A stretch of DNA of 42,104 bases from IMG/VR virus record IMGVR_UViG_3300048833_000123, positions 1 through 42,104 of that record; one strand, written 5' to 3'. The notes beneath the pieces are model-generated. The model worked only from the letters and a program-made list of their open reading frames with translations. It was not told the DNA's origin and did not search any database. Positions 6,654-14,976 of this stretch are shown in pieces. The translations under genes and the position numbers were made by a program. Source of the DNA: a virus. Numbering within the stretch: position 1 is the first letter of the stretch; each line of letters opens with the position of its first letter.

Positions 6654-7318
6654 GCCGCTGTAAGGCCTACCAGATGAGCGACCAGATGCGTTGCGATCTG
6701 TGCAACCTCACATGGGACATCAATGACCCCGAACCTCCGACCTGCGGCGTCGCGACGATTCCGCTCGGGGGGTTTATTCCGGCCCTGCCTGAAACCCACG
6801 TCGATGAAGAGCTGCGCGGCTTGATCTCCGGGGTTGAAGACGGCGAGCGCGTCGCGGCTTCGAGACTGCGCCGCGTGTACCGCAACGCGCATCCTAAGAT
6901 CGCAGAAGCCGCGAAGGTCTTTGAACATGGCGGCCACGTGCTTTACACCGATGCAGACCAGGACGCGCCACTGTGCGTGCGTGACGGCAACGGCCAGGTC
7001 GTGCTTGCGCTGTGCAAGAACTGCAACCAAGGCGAAGCGGACCTGGCTTCGGTCTGCCCGAACCCGCCGAAGCTGCCGAGCACCTTTTCCGCGCGCGGCC
7101 TGGCGATCATCGCGCAGATCGGCAGCGCGCTCGACGCGCCCACGGAAACGCCGGCTCCAGTTTTGCAGTGCCTCGGTGTCTCGCGCGTGTTCGGCACCGG
7201 CACGCAGCACTGGAACACGCCACAGCCCGAGCTTCGGTTGATCTTCAGCCGCGTGCCGACCGACGCGGAGTTGCAGCACTTCCACGATCTCATCCGGCAC
7301 AACACGCCGAAGCGCTGA
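6650..7318 (+). CDS. Cys-rich putative zinc-binding protein, 222 aa
   Basis: The ATG overlaps the previous stop, with AAAGGAG upstream. The N-terminus carries a CDLCNLTWDINDPEPPTC pattern (CxxC plus a later Cys) like a small zinc ribbon that I recall from phage proteins of unknown role. A second CKNCNQGEADL pair lies near residues 122-132. The C-terminal part (SRVFGTGTQHWNTPQPELRL) is unassigned. No enzymatic motif is visible. It probably acts as a small nucleic-acid- or protein-binding factor; that is an inference from Cys pairs. Confidence 0.65.
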   Translation: MSRCKAYQMSDQMRCDLCNLTWDINDPEPPTCGVATIPLGGFIPALPETHVDEELRGLISGVEDGERVAASRLRRVYRNAHPKIAEAAKVFEHGGHVLYTDADQDAPLCVRDGNGQVVLALCKNCNQGEADLASVCPNPPKLPSTFSARGLAIIAQIGSALDAPTETPAPVLQCLGVSRVFGTGTQHWNTPQPELRLIFSRVPTDAELQHFHDLIRHNTPKR

Positions 7319-7334
7319 AATCGCAGGCATGAAA

Positions 7335-7365
7335 AAACCCCCGGCTCGCACCGGGGGTTTCTTTT
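7335..7365. terminator. Bidirectional intrinsic terminator between convergent units
   Basis: AAACCCCCGG (7335-7344) pairs with CCGGGGGTTT (7351-7360) around a 6-base loop. A T-run follows on the plus strand, and the A-run before the stem serves as the T-run on the minus strand. It separates the rightward unit ending at 7318 from the leftward primase unit ending at 7376. Confidence 0.9.
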
Positions 7366-7375
7366 TGCGCGTCGC

Positions 7376-9877
7376 TTAGAGCGACAGTTCGAAGAAGCGG
7401 TCGAGCCAACCCTGGAACGTCGGCTTGCCGATCTTGTCCGGGTGTCGCGTCCAGTAGCGGCACATTTTCCCTTCCTGGTTGCGCGCACGCCCCGCGTAGA
7501 CGAAGCCACGGTAGCTCAGGAACGAGCTGAGCTTGGCATCGGCAGGGAACGGGATGGACTGGTCCGTCGCCAGCTCGCGGAGCCTGGAGACGTTGAGCAC
7601 GTACTCGGTGACTTCCGGGTCGATGGCGCTTTGCAGCAGTTCTTCCAGCTCGTCGTTGTCGCTGCCGCGCGCCAGCTCGCCCATGCGGTCCTTCGCGTCG
7701 GTGTGCGGCGCGTGGCCGTCCGGGTTGAACTCTTCGTGCAGCTTGTAGTCCTCCAGCCACTCGCGGATAGCGCCTGGGTGATAGGCGATAGCGTTGAACA
7801 GGTCGTCGAAGTAGTCGGGGTTCGCGGCGCGGAACTTGCCGATCATCTCCTTGGTCTGGAAGTAGGTCGAGACCACGAAGTAACGGCGGTCCGCGTCGTA
7901 CATCGGCAGCGCGTCGGCGTGGTTGGTCAAGATCATCAGGTTCAGCACGCTCGGGATGTTGTAGGTGTCCTGGTGCATGCGCCGAATGTCTACCACGTCG
8001 TTCGTGATGTAGGGCTTGAGCTTGTCCATCACCGCGTAGCGGGTCGCACCGTGGATGCGCGCTTCTTCCAGCACAACGATCTTCCGGTTCTCGAAGAAGC
8101 TCGTGTACTTTTCCTCCAGCGCTTGCGCGGAGATCGACGACACGTTGTTCTTGCCGAGAATCGCCATGAGCATTTCGCCGATGAAGCCTTTACCGGCGCC
8201 GTCGACACCCTGGATGACCGGAGCCCAACGAATCTTCTTGTCCATGCGCTTGATCGTGTACGCGAGCCAGGACAGCAGCAGCTCGCGCTCACGCTCGACC
8301 GGATAGGAAATCTCGAAGTGCTTCTGCACGATCTCGATGGCTCGGCGGTCCTTCTTGGACAGCTTCTCCGGCGTCGGCGCCATGTCGTTGCCGTTGAAGA
8401 GGTTCACGTGCTGGTTGCCGCACCAGGTCACGACGCGCTCGGCGCCCGGCAGGTAGACGTAGCCGCTGACGACCGGCACCTGGTACACGTTGAGCGCGAG
8501 CTGCGACGCCTGCTGCTCGGGCACCGCGTCCATGCTGGCCCGGTCCTTCTTCGACAGCAGATGGCGGTTGTTTCGACCATTGAACGCGCGCTCGCTCAGT
8601 GCCAGGCGGCTGTCCATGAGGAAGAACTGCTCTTCCTTGTCGACGTACACAACGTTGTCGCACCAGTGCGGCACGTCCTTGTAGTCGAAGTCGGACTTGT
8701 AGCCTTCGTTGATGGCCTTGCGCACCACGTCGATGCGGATGCCCTTGCCGGTCAGCTCGCGCACGCGCTTGACGATGGATGTCGCGAGCAGATCGACCTG
8801 GTAGTCGCTCTCCAGCACGCGGCCCCACTTCGCGGCCAACGTGCCAAGCAGCTCGACCTCGCTCGTGCACTCGTCGATCTTGCGCTGGATTTTGCTGAAG
8901 GTTTCCTGCGCGTGCGCGACGCGGTGTTCCTTGGCCTTCTTCAGCAGCGTTGCGACGGTCGTGACGTTCCGGCCGATCTCGTCTGCGAAGGAGTTCCACT
9001 TGCGCTCCAGCGTGTCGGCGTCGTAGTTGCTCGCCCCTTCCGACCACTCGTGCCACAGCGCCAGGCCGTCCTCGTCACCGTCGAACTGGTGATGAAGCGC
9101 CATGCCGACCTTGAGCCAGTCGTCGTACTCTTCGTTGCCAGGCACCCACTTCAGGACTTCGCGAAGCTGCTCGACGGTGATGTTGTCCAGCGGCGCCTTG
9201 AACGCGAGCAGCGCTTGGTCGTTGTCGCTGTCGATCTCGCTGTCGGTGTGCGTGTTGCGGTTGTTCTGCGCCGAGTGCGACTTCAGGGTCCAGCCGTTGC
9301 GCGACGCTTCCATCTTGAACACGTCGAACAGCGTCTTTATGTGATCGGCGGTGATCTCGGGAAGGTCTTCCACCTTGACGCCGATGGGCGACTCTTCGAG
9401 CGAACGCCAGCGGTACGCACGCTTCGTATCCGGGTGGATGCCGATGCCGACGAACTGCTGCCCGTCGCCGAGCACTTCAATGGAGTGCTCAACGCCGTCG
9501 AGGTCGACGAACGTGATTTTCTGCTTCGAGAACGGCGCGTCGGTGCGGTAGATCAGCATCGTCTTCGGCGCCTGGCCGACGCGCGTGATCGTCTTGCCGA
9601 TGATCTCCTGCGCATGGTGTGCCATGAGCGCAGACATCTTTTCGTCGTAGATGTCGATGTCGACCGCAGGCGTCAACCGCGTGTGGAAGCCGATGTTGCC
9701 GTGCTTGTACTTTCCCTCGGACCACGCGCGCACCATGTTCGGGTTCGCGCGCAGGCTTTGCCACTTCGGTTCGACCGGACCTTTCTTCCCGCTCGGAATC
9801 GGCAGGATGGAGTATCCGTTCTCAAGCAACTTCGCACCGTACTTACGGAGCAAGCTGCCCGGCTGTTTGGTAGCCAT
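7376..9877 (-). CDS. Primase-helicase (PrimPol / PriCT-2 / SF3-type helicase)
   Basis: This 833-residue protein has three parts. Residues 1-200 look like a bifunctional primase-polymerase domain with a DID motif (D73-D75 in AVDIDIYDE) and a later GIGIHP stretch near 144-149. Residues about 233-318 match the PriCT-2 pattern (EEYDDWLKVGMALHHQFDG). Residues about 520-700 are an SF3/DUF5906-type helicase with Walker A GVDGAGKG (557-564) and Walker B IVVLEE (600-605). It should unwind the phage origin and prime synthesis for the PolA polymerase at 12940. It is in the only leftward unit and starts 5 bases after the regulator's stop, with its Shine-Dalgarno sequence inside that gene's end. Confidence 0.92.
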   Translation of the reverse strand: MATKQPGSLLRKYGAKLLENGYSILPIPSGKKGPVEPKWQSLRANPNMVRAWSEGKYKHGNIGFHTRLTPAVDIDIYDEKMSALMAHHAQEIIGKTITRVGQAPKTMLIYRTDAPFSKQKITFVDLDGVEHSIEVLGDGQQFVGIGIHPDTKRAYRWRSLEESPIGVKVEDLPEITADHIKTLFDVFKMEASRNGWTLKSHSAQNNRNTHTDSEIDSDNDQALLAFKAPLDNITVEQLREVLKWVPGNEEYDDWLKVGMALHHQFDGDEDGLALWHEWSEGASNYDADTLERKWNSFADEIGRNVTTVATLLKKAKEHRVAHAQETFSKIQRKIDECTSEVELLGTLAAKWGRVLESDYQVDLLATSIVKRVRELTGKGIRIDVVRKAINEGYKSDFDYKDVPHWCDNVVYVDKEEQFFLMDSRLALSERAFNGRNNRHLLSKKDRASMDAVPEQQASQLALNVYQVPVVSGYVYLPGAERVVTWCGNQHVNLFNGNDMAPTPEKLSKKDRRAIEIVQKHFEISYPVERERELLLSWLAYTIKRMDKKIRWAPVIQGVDGAGKGFIGEMLMAILGKNNVSSISAQALEEKYTSFFENRKIVVLEEARIHGATRYAVMDKLKPYITNDVVDIRRMHQDTYNIPSVLNLMILTNHADALPMYDADRRYFVVSTYFQTKEMIGKFRAANPDYFDDLFNAIAYHPGAIREWLEDYKLHEEFNPDGHAPHTDAKDRMGELARGSDNDELEELLQSAIDPEVTEYVLNVSRLRELATDQSIPFPADAKLSSFLSYRGFVYAGRARNQEGKMCRYWTRHPDKIGKPTFQGWLDRFFELSL

Positions 9878-9882
9878 GCGGC

Positions 9883-10152
9883 TTACTCCTGGTCGCTGTT
9901 GTTGCCGAGAAGGTCTTCCATGTTGAAACCGATCAGTTTGTTGAAGTCCGCGTACAGCAGCTTCGCCTTGTCACGCGGCACACCGCCGCGCGCTTGCCAA
10001 CGCGATACCGTCGTGTCGTGCCAGTCGTACTTCAGGCACAACGCGTTGAGTTGACCGGCATCGGGGTCGATGATGAGCGCGATGCGCCGGAGCAGATAGC
10101 GGACGCGCGCCTCGGCGCTGTCCAGAGTTTCGAGAGTGGAATCGCGGCGCAT
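9883..10152 (-). CDS. Cro/YdaS-like helix-turn-helix regulator, 89 aa
   Basis: The start MRRDSTLETLDSAEARVRYL is preceded by GAGG. The central stretch (GQLNALCLKYDWHDTTVSRW followed by QARGGVPRDKA) has the shape of a Cro-type helix-turn-helix: a short helix, a turn, a recognition helix with TTVSRW, then a GGVP loop typical of YdaS/Cro regulators. It is the first gene of the leftward unit, upstream of the primase, and faces a divergent promoter region with a 7-bp inverted repeat. Likely role: autoregulation and control of the divergent rightward promoter. No partner toxin is seen, so an antitoxin role is less likely. Confidence 0.7.
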   Translation of the reverse strand: MRRDSTLETLDSAEARVRYLLRRIALIIDPDAGQLNALCLKYDWHDTTVSRWQARGGVPRDKAKLLYADFNKLIGFNMEDLLGNNSDQE

Positions 10153-10182
10153 GGAGACCTCGTACAAGGGCGGAAAGGGCGT

Positions 10183-10235
10183 TGCTAAGCGGCTTGGCGT
10201 GCCTATTGACTTAGCACGACAAGGAAGCGCATAGT
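10183..10235. promoter_or_regulatory. Divergent promoter/operator region
   Basis: TTGACT (10206-10211) and CATAGT (10230-10235) with an 18-bp spacer form a plausible rightward promoter, about 75 bases before the ATG at 10309. The inverted repeat TGCTAAG (10183-10189) / CTTAGCA (10210-10216) is perfect and overlaps the -35 element. That is where a Cro-like repressor encoded by the divergent gene at 9883-10152 would be expected to bind. No convincing leftward promoter was found by eye. Confidence 0.5.
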
Positions 10236-10308
10236 GCGCTGGCCGAGCCGGATTTGCAACGGGCCGTGCGAAGCTCACCAACCTCAACCCCTAGCTAGGA
10301 GTTACAAC

Positions 10309-10725
10309 ATGCTCGAACAGAAAATCGAAGAACTGACCGCCGCGCTCAAGGCCAACACCGCCGCGCTGCTCGGCAAGAAGCCCGCCGCCACCGAAGCCGC
10401 CGCTGCCGAAGGCAAGAAGGGTCCGGGCCGCCCGGCCGGCTCGAAGGGCAAGGGCAAGGAGAAGGAAGAAGTCGTCGATGATGACGGCCTGGGTGAAGAC
10501 GACGACGGCCTGGGCCTCGGCGACGACGACGGCCTCGGCGACGAGCCCGAGATCAGCCAGGAAGACGTGGTTGCCTCGTTCAAGGCGCTCAAGTCCTCGC
10601 ACGGTGTCGACGTGTGCCGCGCGGTCCTCAAGGAACTCGGCCAGGCCAACGTCCTGACCATCCCGGAGGAAGAGTTCGCCAAGGCGCTCGCCACCATCAA
10701 GAAGCACGCCTCGAAGAAGAAGTAA
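10309..10725 (+). CDS. Putative DNA-binding accessory protein, 138 aa
   Basis: The ATG at 10309 follows TAGGAG. The N-terminus is a short coiled-coil-like helix (MLEQKIEELTAALKANTAAL). Then comes an Ala/Lys-rich linker with an AT-hook-like GPGRPAGSKGKGK near residues 42-54, and an acidic repeat segment (DDDGLGEDDDGLGLGDDDGL) near 62-84. The C-terminal compact domain (about 90-135) has an SSHGVDVCRAVLKELG helix. Similar modular proteins sit near replication genes in other phages, as I recall. DNA binding is inferred from the AT-hook-like motif only. It is the first rightward gene after the divergent promoter and is followed by a terminator-like hairpin. Confidence 0.7.
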   Translation: MLEQKIEELTAALKANTAALLGKKPAATEAAAAEGKKGPGRPAGSKGKGKEKEEVVDDDGLGEDDDGLGLGDDDGLGDEPEISQEDVVASFKALKSSHGVDVCRAVLKELGQANVLTIPEEEFAKALATIKKHASKKK

Positions 10726-10750
10726 CTCGACGGCGTTGAGCTGAAACTAG

Positions 10751-10780
10751 AAACGCCGGGGTTCGCCTCGGCGTTTCTTT
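10751..10780 (+). terminator. Terminator-like hairpin after the 10309 gene
   Basis: AAACGCCG (10751-10758) pairs with CGGCGTTT (10769-10776) around a 10-base loop, followed by CTTTC. With only a short T-run, it probably attenuates transcription into the downstream replication genes rather than fully stopping it. No separate promoter is evident between it and 10795. Confidence 0.65.
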
Positions 10781-10794
10781 CAAAGGAGATCGAG

Positions 10795-11010
10795 ATGGCA
10801 ACCACCAAAGACCCGATGTTCGTCGTCATGCGCAGGACTGTGATGTTCGGCGCCACCATCAACGAGCCGGTGTTCGTTTTCGATACGCGCCTCGACGCGC
10901 GCGAGTACGCGAAGCTCAAGAACGCGCAGGCCAAAAAGAAGCCGTCGAAGTACCTGCGGACTTTCAGCGTCAAGCGCGTGCTGCCCGGCCCGACCTTCAG
11001 GAAGAAGTAA
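10795..11010 (+). CDS. Unknown small basic protein, 71 aa
   Basis: A strong AAAGGAG sequence lies about 9 bases before the ATG. The product begins MATTKDPMFVVMRRTVMFGA and ends in Lys/Arg-rich sequence (GPTFRKK). Its beta-rich first half and basic tail suggest a nucleic-acid-associated protein, but no family is recognised. The stop overlaps the next start (TAATG), so it is translationally coupled to the DUF2800 nuclease. Confidence 0.7.
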   Translation: MATTKDPMFVVMRRTVMFGATINEPVFVFDTRLDAREYAKLKNAQAKKKPSKYLRTFSVKRVLPGPTFRKK

Positions 11011-12206
11011 TGGGCGCACACGCACGCTTCGCGCCAAGCTCGGCTCACCGGATATACGACTGTCCGGCGAGCCTCTTGCTCAATGAAGAAGAACCGGATG
11101 TCGAGCGCATTGAAGCTGCGCAAGGCACCGTGGCGCACCACGTCGCCGAAATCTGCGCCAGCATGCGCCGCGACCCCGAGGAACTTCTAGGTACTGTTTT
11201 CGACAGCGCGCTCCTTGACGAGTACGACGAAGAATTCACTACCTCGAAGAGCTTTGAGATTGAAGTCGACGACGAAATGGTCGCCGGCATCAACGACTAC
11301 CTGGACCGCATCATGCACCTGCCCGGCGATCACTTCGTCGAGCAGCGCGTCAACATCTCTCCCTGGTGCCCGGTCCCCAATCAGTTCGGCACGTGCGATC
11401 ACGCTGCTGCGCAACACCGCAAGCTCACGATCACCGACCTGAAGTACGGCTTCATTCGCGTCGACGCCGATCAGAACAAGCAGCTCGTGATGTACGCGCT
11501 TGGTTTTATCAACGAGTGGGATTGGTTGTACGACTTCGATGAGGTCGTTATTCGCATCGCGCAACCGCGCCTCGATCATTTCGACGTGTGGGTCACGACG
11601 AAGGCCGAGCTGCTGGCTATCGGCGAGAAGATCAAGCAGCGTTTCGCGCTCGCGCTCGAACCGAACCCGCCGTTCGGTCCGAGCGACAAGGCTTGCCGTT
11701 TCTGCAAGGTGCTTTACAAGTGCGAAGCGAACCGGAAGTTCCTCTACGACCATCGCGTGATGCAACTCGACGACGTGCTCGAAGACTTCGTGCACCCGAG
11801 CGTCGAAACGATGGACGAAGCGGACCTGGCGATGCTCTGGCTGCGCAAAGGCATGTACGAGTCGCGCATGAAGGCTATCGAAGACCATCTGCACCGCAAG
11901 CTCGCGGAAGAAGCGTTCGTGCCAGGCCTGAAGGTCGTCGCCGGCAAGCGCTCGCGGTTCTTCAAGGACAAAACGGCTGCGGAGCGGTTCCTGCTCGCGC
12001 AAGGCATCAAGCGCGACAAGCTGCGCCCGCCTGCCGATCTCATTTCGCCCGCCCAAGCTGAAAAGCTGCTCAAGGGCGACGCGAAGAAGCAACTGCTGGA
12101 CTTCGTAGGTGCGAAGCCCGGCAAACCGTGTCTAGTGTCCGCAGACGACAAACGTCCGGACCTGGCAGTTCAAGCCTTGTCGATGCTGGATGACGACGAA
12201 GGCTGA
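11010..12206 (+). CDS. DUF2800 / Cas4-RecB-like PD-(D/E)XK nuclease
   Basis: This 398-residue protein shows the RecB-family nuclease signature: a GTVAHH motif at 39-44, D130 in GTCDHAA, ITDLKYG with D143 and K145, and Q158 in KQLVMYALG. Four Cys (C18 in YDCPAS, and C229, C232, C238 in CRFCKVLYKC) are placed as in Cas4/AddB-type proteins that bind a 4Fe-4S cluster. It probably cuts or resects DNA during phage recombination or replication. In many phages DUF2800 sits beside DUF2815 and a PolA polymerase, exactly as here. No adaptation genes or CRISPR array are present, so a Cas role is not implied. Confidence 0.88.
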   Translation: MGAHARFAPSSAHRIYDCPASLLLNEEEPDVERIEAAQGTVAHHVAEICASMRRDPEELLGTVFDSALLDEYDEEFTTSKSFEIEVDDEMVAGINDYLDRIMHLPGDHFVEQRVNISPWCPVPNQFGTCDHAAAQHRKLTITDLKYGFIRVDADQNKQLVMYALGFINEWDWLYDFDEVVIRIAQPRLDHFDVWVTTKAELLAIGEKIKQRFALALEPNPPFGPSDKACRFCKVLYKCEANRKFLYDHRVMQLDDVLEDFVHPSVETMDEADLAMLWLRKGMYESRMKAIEDHLHRKLAEEAFVPGLKVVAGKRSRFFKDKTAAERFLLAQGIKRDKLRPPADLISPAQAEKLLKGDAKKQLLDFVGAKPGKPCLVSADDKRPDLAVQALSMLDDDEG

Positions 12207-12251
12207 ACTTTTTCTCGACCTCGAAAACGAAAACGAACGGAGTAAACGAAA

Positions 12252-12875
12252 ATGGCTAAGACGAAAACGGGTGATCTGGTCGACAAGGGCGAAGGTCGTT
12301 TCCTGCTGAAGAACGTGCGGCTGAGCTTCCCGCATCTTTTCAAGCCGGACACGCAGACCAACGACGCGGGCAAGGAAACCAAGTCCTTCCGCGCGGCGCT
12401 GCTCCTGCCGAAGAAGACGCACAAGCCGGTCGCGCTGAAGATCAAGGCGGTCATCGACAAGCTGATCGCGGCGGAGTACGGCAGCAGCGCGACGCTGGGC
12501 TCCGACAAGAAGTTCATGCGCGATGGCGACCAGGGCGACGTGGAAGATCACAAGGGCTGCTGGGTCATCTCGGTTCGCGAGAGCCGCCGCCCGACGCTGG
12601 TCGACCGTGACCGCACGCCGCTGACCGAAGACGACGAGAAGTTGCAGGCGGGCGAGTGGGTCAACGTCGTGATTCGCCCCTGGGCGCAGAACGGCAAGTC
12701 GATGAAGAAGCACAACAAGTACGGCAAGCGCATCAACTGTGGCTTCGACATCGTGCAGTTCGTGGACACCGACGAGCTGCTGGCCGGCTCCACGCGTCCG
12801 GATGTCGATGACGTGCTGGACGAGCTGGACGAAGAGTTCGGCGACGACGGCGACGATCTCGGCATCGACGACTGA
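12252..12875 (+). CDS. DUF2815 single-stranded DNA-binding protein
   Basis: This 207-residue protein follows a GGAG sequence. The body (about 15-165) matches the DUF2815 pattern (FLLKNVRLSFPHLFKP near the start, WVNVVIRPWAQNGK later), an OB-like ssDNA-binding family. The C-terminus is strongly acidic (DDVLDELDEEFGDDGDD), like the tails of T7 gp2.5 and bacterial SSB that recruit partner proteins. It should coat ssDNA at the fork and contact the downstream polymerase. A strong terminator follows. Confidence 0.88.
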   Translation: MAKTKTGDLVDKGEGRFLLKNVRLSFPHLFKPDTQTNDAGKETKSFRAALLLPKKTHKPVALKIKAVIDKLIAAEYGSSATLGSDKKFMRDGDQGDVEDHKGCWVISVRESRRPTLVDRDRTPLTEDDEKLQAGEWVNVVIRPWAQNGKSMKKHNKYGKRINCGFDIVQFVDTDELLAGSTRPDVDDVLDELDEEFGDDGDDLGIDD

Positions 12876-12897
12876 TCTGCGAGCGGTACGTGCAGTG

Positions 12898-12928
12898 CGC
12901 TCGCCCGGTTCGCCGGGCGAGCGTTTTT
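12898..12928 (+). terminator. Very strong intrinsic terminator with TTCG loop
   Basis: CGCTCGCCCGG (12898-12908) pairs perfectly with CCGGGCGAGCG (12913-12923) around a TTCG tetraloop, followed by TTTTT (12924-12928). It sits between the SSB gene and the polymerase gene, so it would keep SSB mRNA in excess over polymerase unless antiterminated. Confidence 0.9.
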
Positions 12929-12939
12929 GAGGAAGCGCC

Positions 12940-14976
12940 ATGATTAAGCTGCATCTCGACTACGAAACCTTCAGCGAGTGCGACATCCGCAAGCACGGCC
13001 TGGCGCGCTACGCCCGCCATCCGTCGACTGAAGTGCTGTTCCTTTGGTATGCGTTCGACGACGAAGAGCCCGAGTGCTGGTTCCCGTGCGACCCCATGCC
13101 CAAGCGACTGCGCGATTCACTGCGCTGCCCCGATGTTCGCAAGTGCGCGCACAACGCCGCGTTCGAACGCGAGATCAGCAAGCACGTTCTCGGCATCGAC
13201 ATCCCGATTGAGCAGATGGAGTGCTCGCAGGCTCACGCGTTCTGGCTTTCGCTACCTGGCGATCTCGACACGCTGTCGACCGTTTTGCGCCTCTCCCCCG
13301 ATGAAGCCAAGAGCAAGGCAGGCAAGGCGCTCATCAAGTTCTTCTGCATGCCGCGCAAGCCGACGAAGACGAAGCCGCACACGCGCAACACCGCCGAGAC
13401 CGACCCGAAGAAGTGGCAGGACTTCCTGGACTACGGCCGCCTGGACGTTATCGCGGAACGTGCTGCTGCGAAGCGCATGTCGAAGTTCCCGATGTCGCCG
13501 CAAGAGCGCGAGCTGTGGATTGTCGATCAGAAGATCAACGAGCGAGGCATTCCGTTCGACAAGCCGTTCGTGGTGCAGGCGCTCAAGGTCATCGCAATCG
13601 AGAAGGCGCGGCTCTACAAGGAGATCACGAAGCTCTCCGGCGTCTCTAACCCGAACAGCGGCTCGCAGCTTCTCCCTTGGCTGCGCAAGCAGGGCTATCC
13701 GTTCAAGAACCTCAAGTCCGCGTCGATCAAGAAGGCGCGCGAGGATTGGGACTGGAACATGACCGACGCCGGCAACGCGGTCCTTGCGCTGCACGCGGAG
13801 GTCGCGAAGTCGTCGCTGTCGAAGTTCACGAAGATGCTGGAGATCGAGGTCGACGGGCTGCTCATGTATACGATGCAGTTCGCGGGCGCTGGCCGCACCG
13901 CGCGCTGGGCGGGCCGCGCGGTCCAGGTGCAAAATTTCCCTCGCCCCCCTCGCGAGCTAGAAGAAGAGGGGGCACTGCTGCTCGCACGCGACGCGATCAT
14001 GTCGGGCGACATGGAGCTGCTGCGCCTTCTGTGCCCGTCTCCGATGTCCGCGATTGCGGCGTGCATCCGAACCGGCCTGCGCGCACCGAAGGGCTACAAG
14101 TTCGTCACGTGCGACCTGGCGTCTATCGAGTCGGTCGTGATCGGCTGGCTGTCGAACTGCGAAAAGCTGATCGAGGTCTTCTCGAAGAACCTGGACGTTT
14201 ACAAAGTGTTCGCGTCGCGCATGTTCGGCATCCCGTACGAGAAGGTCGAGAAGTGGATGCGGCAACAGGCGAAGCCTGGCGTGCTCGGCGCCGGTTTCCG
14301 TTTGAGCGGCGGCATGGAAGTCGGCGAATATCCGGAAGTCGTCAAGACCGGACTGTGGGGTTACGCAGAGAACATGGGCATCGAGATGACGCAGGAGCAG
14401 TCGAAGGCCGTTGTGACCTTCTTCCGCGAAGAGTACGTCGAGATCGTCGATCTCTGGTACGAGCTGGAACGCGCCGTCGAGGAAGTGATTCGCACGCAGC
14501 AGCAGGTCAAGGTCGGCCCGATCATCATGGACTGGAAGGCGCCGTTCCTGCGAATGCGTCTCCCGTCCGGCCGCTTCCTGCACTACCTGCGTCCGCGCAT
14601 GGTGCAACGAAAGATGAAGGTCGGCGTCGACAAGGACGGCAAGCCGAAGTTCAAGTCGAAGCTGGGCTTCACCTACGAAGGCTACAACACGAAGAAGAAG
14701 TGGACCCGCATCGACTCGCACGGCGGCAAGATCGTCGAGAACCTGGTGCAAGCCATCGCGCGTGAGCTACTGGCGATGGGCATCCTGGAAGCCTGGGCGA
14801 GCAAGCTAGACATCCGCATGCACGTACACGATGAGATCGTCGCGCTCGTCAAGGACAAGCTCGCAGAGATCGCGGAGAAGACCTTGGAGCGCGACATGGT
14901 GAAGAAGCCGAAGTGGTGGGGCCAGCGCATGCCGATTCGCGCGAAGGCCGCAGTCGTGGAGTTCTATCAGAAGTGA
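12940..14976 (+). CDS. Family A DNA polymerase with 3'-5' exonuclease
   Basis: This 678-residue protein is the phage replicative polymerase. The exonuclease domain has Exo I D7/E9 (LDYETFS), Exo II N72 (HNAAFERE) and Exo III Y165/D169 (DYGRLDV). The polymerase domain has motif A at about 388-396 (FVTCDLASIE, D392), motif B near 442-455 (RQQAKPGVLGAGF) and motif C H630-D631-E632 (MHVHDEIV). All the expected catalytic acids are present. The stop overlaps the next start by one base. The ATG lies 11 bases after the T-run of the upstream terminator, behind GAGGAA. Confidence 0.95.
   Translation: MIKLHLDYETFSECDIRKHGLARYARHPSTEVLFLWYAFDDEEPECWFPCDPMPKRLRDSLRCPDVRKCAHNAAFEREISKHVLGIDIPIEQMECSQAHAFWLSLPGDLDTLSTVLRLSPDEAKSKAGKALIKFFCMPRKPTKTKPHTRNTAETDPKKWQDFLDYGRLDVIAERAAAKRMSKFPMSPQERELWIVDQKINERGIPFDKPFVVQALKVIAIEKARLYKEITKLSGVSNPNSGSQLLPWLRKQGYPFKNLKSASIKKAREDWDWNMTDAGNAVLALHAEVAKSSLSKFTKMLEIEVDGLLMYTMQFAGAGRTARWAGRAVQVQNFPRPPRELEEEGALLLARDAIMSGDMELLRLLCPSPMSAIAACIRTGLRAPKGYKFVTCDLASIESVVIGWLSNCEKLIEVFSKNLDVYKVFASRMFGIPYEKVEKWMRQQAKPGVLGAGFRLSGGMEVGEYPEVVKTGLWGYAENMGIEMTQEQSKAVVTFFREEYVEIVDLWYELERAVEEVIRTQQQVKVGPIIMDWKAPFLRMRLPSGRFLHYLRPRMVQRKMKVGVDKDGKPKFKSKLGFTYEGYNTKKKWTRIDSHGGKIVENLVQAIARELLAMGILEAWASKLDIRMHVHDEIVALVKDKLAEIAEKTLERDMVKKPKWWGQRMPIRAKAAVVEFYQK

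Noticed and set aside
7442-10054. Very long plus-strand open frame (870 codons) opposite the primase-helicase
   Set aside because: It mirrors the codon periodicity of the real minus-strand gene in high-GC DNA. Its translation is Val/Arg/His/Asp-rich with no domain, while the minus strand has full PrimPol and helicase motifs.
9883-10152. Antitoxin of a toxin-antitoxin pair
   Set aside because: YdaS-like HTH proteins can be antitoxins, but the adjacent gene is a primase-helicase and the operator layout fits a Cro-type regulator.
11010-12206. Cas4 CRISPR adaptation gene
   Set aside because: The fold and cysteines are Cas4-like, but the neighbours (DUF2815, PolA, VRR-NUC, SNF2-like) form the known phage replication set and no cas1/cas2 is present.
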